From the NCBI GenBank assembly GCA_017405965.1, contig JAFQZK010000039.1, positions 1-64,000 of the forward strand: a DNA stretch of 64,000 nucleotides, read 5' to 3'. A program made the position numbers and the translations under genes. This document shows positions 59,490 to 64,000 of the stretch, in pieces (within the stretch, counting starts at the first letter, position 1; the number at the start of each line of letters is the position of its first letter). The notes under the pieces were generated by a model. The model did no database searches and was not told the origin of the DNA. It was given only the letters and a program-made list of their open reading frames with translations. The stretch comes from Muribaculaceae bacterium. GTDB lineage: Bacteria; Bacteroidota; Bacteroidia; Bacteroidales; Muribaculaceae.

Positions 59490-60473
59490 ATGAAGATTAA
59501 AAATTTACTTCTTTTTGCTGCAGTGGCATCGCTGAGCGTTTCGGCTTTCGCTGATGACCTCGCAACTGGTGAATTGGCAGTCCTCGCCGACGGCACTCCC
59601 GCAATGGTAGGCCAGACCACCACCGACCACCTGTTCGTTCGTGGTGACTATACCGACATGGGTGATGTCAAGACCTACGAGAACACCGTTTCGTTCAAGG
59701 CCGGTACTCCCCAAACCGTTTGGCTGTGGCTCGATGACGACGCTATTTATCAGAATGAGAAGGTTCAGGCTCTGCCCAAGACCCTCATCAAGGACGGTGG
59801 TGACCCCTACAACGAGATCACTTACAACTCGTTCCAGTGCGACCTGTACTTGCCCATGAGCGTACAGATGATCAAGACCGAGAATGAGGACGGTGATGAG
59901 ATCATGTTCATGCAGGGTGACCGTATGCCCAACTCAGCTGAGTTCACCTTTGGTGAGAAGGATTTCACCAAGACCATCGACGGTATTGAGTATCGCGTTT
60001 ACTCGCTGATCTGCTCGAACAAGCAGAACAACGGTACCCACTTCTCGGCTAAGAACGCTACCCGTTATACCAACAACGGCGCTCTGAAGAAGGACGACGC
60101 TCCCCTGATTGGTATCTTCCTGCAGAACAACAACCAGGCTGAGGTTGAAGGCCGTCTGGCTGACATGATTATCGCTAACCAGGAGTTTGGTCTGCGTGAG
60201 CCCTTCACCGTAGAGCCCAAGTGGGAGCCCAACGACTACCGCTTCATCTATGGCACCGGTGGCAACAACGAGACCCAGCGCTTCCAGCTCTACAACCGCG
60301 TTGCCCTGTTCGGCAGCTCGAGCATTGTTGAGGATCTGGCTCAGAAGACCATCAACAACGTGAAGTATTACAACATCGCCGGTATGGAGAGCGAGATGCC
60401 CTTCGACGGTGTTAACATCAAGGTGACCACCTACAACGATGGTACCACCAGCACCTGCAAGGTGATCAAGTAA
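59490..60473 (+). CDS. 327-aa secreted protein with T9SS-type tail
   Basis: Signal peptide 1-21 (ending VSAFAD). The mature region is beta-rich with no known domain. The last 40 residues (NNVKYYNIAGMESEMPFDG, VTTYNDGTTSTCKVIK) closely resemble the tail of the 599-aa protein at 47942. Codons are strongly biased (GTT, GCT, CGT, GGT), implying high expression, as with that gene. It is probably exported by the T9SS. A strong terminator follows. Confidence 0.82.
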   Translation: MKIKNLLLFAAVASLSVSAFADDLATGELAVLADGTPAMVGQTTTDHLFVRGDYTDMGDVKTYENTVSFKAGTPQTVWLWLDDDAIYQNEKVQALPKTLIKDGGDPYNEITYNSFQCDLYLPMSVQMIKTENEDGDEIMFMQGDRMPNSAEFTFGEKDFTKTIDGIEYRVYSLICSNKQNNGTHFSAKNATRYTNNGALKKDDAPLIGIFLQNNNQAEVEGRLADMIIANQEFGLREPFTVEPKWEPNDYRFIYGTGGNNETQRFQLYNRVALFGSSSIVEDLAQKTINNVKYYNIAGMESEMPFDGVNIKVTTYNDGTTSTCKVIK

Positions 60474-60497
60474 TATTACACTTCACTTGACAACAAT

Positions 60498-60530
60498 AAA
60501 AAAGCCGTGGGCAATGCCCGCGGCTTTTTT
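60498..60530 (+). terminator. terminator after the 327-aa gene
   Basis: AAAAAGCCGTGGGC/GCCCGCGGCTTTTTT (one G-T pair) with a T-run. Confidence 0.92.
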
Positions 60531-60631
60531 CGTTTACCCTACCCAACCACCCGTTCCTCTCCTCCCCTAGCCCTCAGAGTTAGTTCTCCGAGAGCTCAGA
60601 GAACTCAGAATTCTCCGAGAACTTCTCGATG

Positions 60632-62515
60632 CTATCGCCCGTGAGGTTGGGAGAACCAGGTGTCATGGATGAGCGACTTTGACGGGCCCATCGGGTTAAT
60701 CGTGACAAGGCGCTCGTCGTCCATTACCAGCAGACCGATGGCACGTGTCATCAAGATGTCGTCGTGCTTACCCGGGCGAGCCTCATAGTGCCCGTTGTGC
60801 TCCTGATAGTCACGCATCTCGTTCACCGCTTCGATGTCACGCTCGATGTAGCTGCCGTCACGCACCGCCCTGATCAGCGCCGTGATGGCAGCGCGCTTGG
60901 TCTTGACATTGGTGTGGAAACCCAATTGCCTGCCGTCACGCTTGTACACCAGGCCGTAGCAGCGGTGCACCCGTTGCAAGATGTACTCGCTTTCGCCCGC
61001 ACGCGCCGCCTCGTTGATGAGCGTATTGCTCTCGATGACCAGCGGCGCCGAGTTGTAGTACAGAGCCAGCTGCATCGACTTCCACCCCAGCTGGTCATGG
61101 TCGATGTGGCCGCGCCACTGAGCGACGATGGCGGCCTGTCGCGAGGCGTCGGCCATGCGCCACACGGCAATCACCGAGTAGTCGCTGCCCTCGCTGCGTC
61201 CGCCCACATCGACCACGACGACATAGTGCACCTTGACGGCCTGGCCCGCCTCGGGGTACTCCCACACCTTGAGCAGGCCGTTGCTGGCTCGCACCAGATG
61301 CACGTTGCGCTTGGCCTCAAAGCCGCTGTCCCCGTCGCCCTGGATGTCGCCTGTCAACAGCGGCGCCAGCGTGCAGTTCATCTCCATGGCGTCGAGGTGC
61401 TCACGCGTGAACGGATTGCTGCCCGTTGTGGCAAAGGCTTCGCTCGCCGTGCCTGGATACTCGGCCATCATCAGTTCGTGAGTGCGGTATTCCTTGCGCT
61501 TGATGTGGTACCAGTTGATTTGCTCCAGCGTGCAACCGTCCTTCCACAGCTGGTGTTCATACTCGTCCATCTCCTGCCACAGCGCCGAGGGGTCATCAAC
61601 GGCATGGCGGTAGATGCCTATCTCGTGCCACGGCACGAACACCGGCTCCTTGTCGCTGTGCTCTCCGCAGGCGCGCAGCCATTCGTCGTGAAAAAAGTCA
61701 CCCACACCGTTGGCTGTGGACTCGAGCACGACAACGGTCTCGGGCTTCAGCGCCACGCTGCCGCACACGCTGCGCACCACGTCGTCGGGACTGTGCATCG
61801 CACTCTCCTTCCAGTAGGCCACCTCGCTCAGGTGGGCCATCGCGATGTCGTAGCCGCGGGCCGCATCCTCGCTGCGCGCGCTGCCCGTGAGCACGAGGCA
61901 GTCGCGTGATTCGATTTGCTGCACGTTGGGCTGACCTTCCAGCTTGGTGAACTGCGGCATCGGCTCATCGTCATCAAGCAGCTCCTTGGGGTAGTGACGC
62001 AACAGCAGATTGTACATGCGCTTCAGGCTCTTGCTCGTCACGTGCAGGTGGCCGCAGATGAGGCTGTTCCAGCCCTTGTGGCGCACCAGCTGCATCCAGG
62101 CCATGTACATCTGCACCAGTGTCGAGCCTCCCCACTGACGCGCCTTGAGCAAAATCACGCGTACGGGCCGACCGGCAACCCGCTGCTCTTCCATCACCGC
62201 CAGCAGGCGGCGTTGCGGACGGTTCAGAATCAGGGGGACGTTCCTGCCCGTCATCTTGTCCTTGATGGTCGCACAACGCACACACCAGTACTCAAAGTCC
62301 TCCACAATGCGGCGTCGTTCTTGCTCCAAGGGGTCCAGCGACAGGTAGTCGGGGCTTCGGGCAAGCACGGCCGTGGGGATGAGGTTGCCGCCAGCCTGCA
62401 CGCGCTCGCCGCAGCACCCCACCCCGGTCAACGGATCGTAGAGGTCCTCGTCAAGCTGGGCCTTCCGGCGCTCATTCTCTTCCAAAATCTCTTTAAATAA
62501 TAATGTGTCTTTCAT
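60632..62515 (-). CDS. phage-type terminase large subunit
   Basis: A 627-aa protein. ATPase part (about 100-330): Walker A-like LKARQWGGST, Walker B followed by the catalytic Glu in MAHLSEVAYW, and coupling motif LESTANG. Nuclease part (about 395-600): VVVVDVGGRSEGSDYS carries the first metal-binding Asp; a second Asp occurs in GKHDDILMTRA. This packs DNA into phage heads. No small terminase is adjacent, but a structural gene lies upstream on the same strand. It may belong to a prophage or phage-derived element continuing right of the window. Confidence 0.9.
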   Translation of the reverse strand: MKDTLLFKEILEENERRKAQLDEDLYDPLTGVGCCGERVQAGGNLIPTAVLARSPDYLSLDPLEQERRRIVEDFEYWCVRCATIKDKMTGRNVPLILNRPQRRLLAVMEEQRVAGRPVRVILLKARQWGGSTLVQMYMAWMQLVRHKGWNSLICGHLHVTSKSLKRMYNLLLRHYPKELLDDDEPMPQFTKLEGQPNVQQIESRDCLVLTGSARSEDAARGYDIAMAHLSEVAYWKESAMHSPDDVVRSVCGSVALKPETVVVLESTANGVGDFFHDEWLRACGEHSDKEPVFVPWHEIGIYRHAVDDPSALWQEMDEYEHQLWKDGCTLEQINWYHIKRKEYRTHELMMAEYPGTASEAFATTGSNPFTREHLDAMEMNCTLAPLLTGDIQGDGDSGFEAKRNVHLVRASNGLLKVWEYPEAGQAVKVHYVVVVDVGGRSEGSDYSVIAVWRMADASRQAAIVAQWRGHIDHDQLGWKSMQLALYYNSAPLVIESNTLINEAARAGESEYILQRVHRCYGLVYKRDGRQLGFHTNVKTKRAAITALIRAVRDGSYIERDIEAVNEMRDYQEHNGHYEARPGKHDDILMTRAIGLLVMDDERLVTINPMGPSKSLIHDTWFSQPHGR

Positions 62516-62544
62516 GTTACAAGTTTTAAGCTATTAGCTGACAT

Positions 62545-62890
62545 CCGCGTTGTAGGGCCTCGCCTTGGCGTGGCCGCCCCACCCACGACTAAATTGGGAT
62601 TGCTCGCCACTGCTCGCAAGAAATCAAAACAAATCGTTTAATTAGCATTCGCTTCCCATGCCACACGGCCCCACGCCAAGGCGCTAAGACGCGAAGTTAA
62701 AAAACAACTTAAAAAAGATGGCACCCGCGTTGTAGGGCCTCGCCTTGGCGTGGCCATCCCACCCACGACAAAATTGGGATTGCTCGCCAGGGCTCACGCA
62801 GTGAGCACCTCTCTACACGCTACACGCTCGCGCCAGCGAGCACCTCCACCGCTCACGCAGTGAGCGTCCTCCACTGCTCGCGCCAGCGAG
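62545..62890. repeat. composite repeat between phage genes
   Basis: Two direct copies (62545-62609, 62725-62789; 180 bp apart) of a unit with CCGCGTTGTAGGGCCTCGCC, then TTGGCGTGGCC and ACCCACGAC. They are followed by a palindrome array (62790-62890) of GCTCACGCAGTGAGC and GCTCGCGCCAGCGAGC units with CTCCAC linkers. The array ends just before the stop codon of the next gene. A CCACGCCAAGGCGCTAAG fragment lies at about 62672. Confidence 0.75.
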
Positions 62891-62895
62891 CATAT

Positions 62896-64000
62896 CTAGC
62901 GAATATAAAGGAGTGTGGGGAACAGCAAGGTGCCACTGAGGGCCGTTCCTGTCAACTGTAATCGAAGGGTGCGGGCTCGTACCGCCATGGGGGCTGTCGC
63001 CAGTGGCTGGTCGATGTCGCCGTTCACGGTGATGACACTCACCTCGCGGTCTTGTGACAAGATGCCGCGCTGGCCGCTCACCTTGAGCGTCAGGTCGGTC
63101 GTCTGGCCGTTCACATGCCACACCACGCGCCCCAGCGACTCGCCCAGCAGTGGATTCAGTGCGATGGGATGGCAACACCATTCCACAGGCATCGACGACG
63201 CCTGTTCCTGCTCCAAGTCGAGCAAAGTGCCGTCGGCAGTCACGGCCACTGCATGTCGCGGGTCGCAGTAGAGCTGTACGGCATCGACAGTGCGCTCGCT
63301 CATCGTGCCGCTCGCCATCACCACCACGGGGTAACCCGAGGCGGGCAGCACCCACAACTCGTCATGGGCAGGGCACCATGCCAGGGCAGTGCAATCCACG
63401 TCACGATGCACGACGCTCACCTGGGCTCCCGACAGGCGGCACAGGTGGCCGTGCCGCGAGACGAACCACACGTCACGCCACGCCTCGACGGGCGCGACAC
63501 CGGCGGCAATGACGGTGCGGTCGACCAAACGCGCCTCGCCCAGAGTGCCGGTGGCACTCTGCGGGATGGCATAGATGCCGTCGTCGGTGAACACATACAC
63601 CGGATAGCGGCCAAAGCCGCCCGAGTACAAGGGACGCGTCACCACGGCAACGGCCAGCGGAGAGGCTCCCAACACGCTACGGCGGTGCGACTCGACAAGG
63701 GCATTGCCCGGCACACTCACCACCACATCGCCCTTGCCGGTACAGCAATACAGGCGTCCGCCGGCGCTGGTCGAGCACACCACGCCCTGCTGCGACAGCA
63801 AGCGGCCGATGGCGGCACACTGCGCGTTGGTCAGCGTCAGTGCCTGGGTGGGCGCTTCAAAGTCATCGCCTGTGAGATGGGCGGCAGCGGGTGCCGTGGC
63901 CACCAGATGCCATGACGACGCGGACAATTCCTGACTGATGGCAGCCGATGAACGGCGCGAGAGGCCCATCTCAAGCAGGTACTCGCGATCGCCGGTGGTG
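62896..64000 (-). CDS. putative phage virion/structural protein, 5' end outside window
   Basis: At least 367 residues; the frame is open to the window edge, so the N-terminus is missing (the internal Met near 63969 is probably not the start). It shows repeated short beta motifs with turn residues (YPVYVFTDDGIYAIPQS, DVWFVSRHGHLCRLSG, DELWVLPASGYPVVVMA), suggesting a beta-propeller-like fold, and a C-terminal beta-sandwich. Its position just upstream of the terminase gene on the same strand supports a virion role. No family was recognised. Confidence 0.6.
   Translation of the reverse strand, partial: TTGDREYLLEMGLSRRSSAAISQELSASSWHLVATAPAAAHLTGDDFEAPTQALTLTNAQCAAIGRLLSQQGVVCSTSAGGRLYCCTGKGDVVVSVPGNALVESHRRSVLGASPLAVAVVTRPLYSGGFGRYPVYVFTDDGIYAIPQSATGTLGEARLVDRTVIAAGVAPVEAWRDVWFVSRHGHLCRLSGAQVSVVHRDVDCTALAWCPAHDELWVLPASGYPVVVMASGTMSERTVDAVQLYCDPRHAVAVTADGTLLDLEQEQASSMPVEWCCHPIALNPLLGESLGRVVWHVNGQTTDLTLKVSGQRGILSQDREVSVITVNGDIDQPLATAPMAVRARTLRLQLTGTALSGTLLFPTLLYIR

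Overview
This 64 kb window is chromosomal DNA of a Bacteroidales bacterium, most likely a gut Muribaculaceae- or Prevotellaceae-like species (inference). The signs are Bacteroidetes -7 promoter boxes (TAnnTTTG) before most genes, secreted proteins with type IX secretion (T9SS)-like C-terminal tails, BspA-type repeat proteins, a one-protein hybrid two-component regulator, a DUF4199/GT2 gene block, and dispersed palindromic intergenic repeats. No rRNA, CRISPR array, integrase or intact insertion sequence was seen.

Layout. 0.4-0.8 kb: tRNA-Ser(GCT), tRNA-Tyr(GTA) and a tRNA-Lys(TTT) whose T arm is split by a 74-nt structured insert. 0.8-5.5 kb: an accessory stretch with a NADAR-like protein, a secreted carboxypeptidase-regulatory-domain protein, a metallophosphoesterase, a truncated WYL-type regulator, a small membrane protein and several repeats. 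5.5-17.6 kb: a frameshifted M28 peptidase, MerR and AraC regulators, fluoride exporter crcB, a ZIP metal transporter under a palindromic operator, a bacterioferritin-like operon, secreted C1 peptidase pepC behind a triplicated promoter region, a PhoN-type phosphatase and an alpha/beta hydrolase. 17.9-30.6 kb: a 1,655-aa secreted adhesin-like protein, a four-gene operon (lipoprotein, Vat/CatB-like acetyltransferase, P-loop kinase, Nim-like flavoprotein), an aldo/keto reductase, an HxlR-cupin pair, a stand-alone SprA-like lipoprotein, a GNAT enzyme and an Imm32-like protein.

30.8-36.4 kb is a divergent metal-uptake locus: two TonB-dependent receptors, a His/Cys-rich membrane protein and a periplasmic MxCxxC metallochaperone. 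36.6-47.5 kb holds small secreted proteins, a tannase-like hydrolase fused to an ABM monooxygenase domain, a cupin, an MBL hydrolase, a Tat-type flavodoxin-like protein, a CDF exporter and a BspA-like protein with a C-terminal dockerin. 47.9-60.5 kb has two secreted proteins with near-twin tails and highly biased codons, msrC-rarA-yraN, the hybrid histidine kinase, and the tightly coupled DUF4199-GT2-DUF6452-DUF6048 operon. 60.6-64 kb carries a phage-type terminase large subunit and the 3' part of a putative virion gene that runs off the window.

Themes: metal homeostasis (ZIP, CDF, two TonB receptors, HMA chaperone, bacterioferritin homologue), T9SS-linked surface proteins, and many non-coding repeat families. 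The strongest candidates for something undescribed are the interrupted tRNA-Lys, the stand-alone SprA-type lipoprotein, a recurring secreted domain shared by two large proteins, and palindrome arrays that end exactly at stop codons. All family assignments come from reading motifs; no database search was run.
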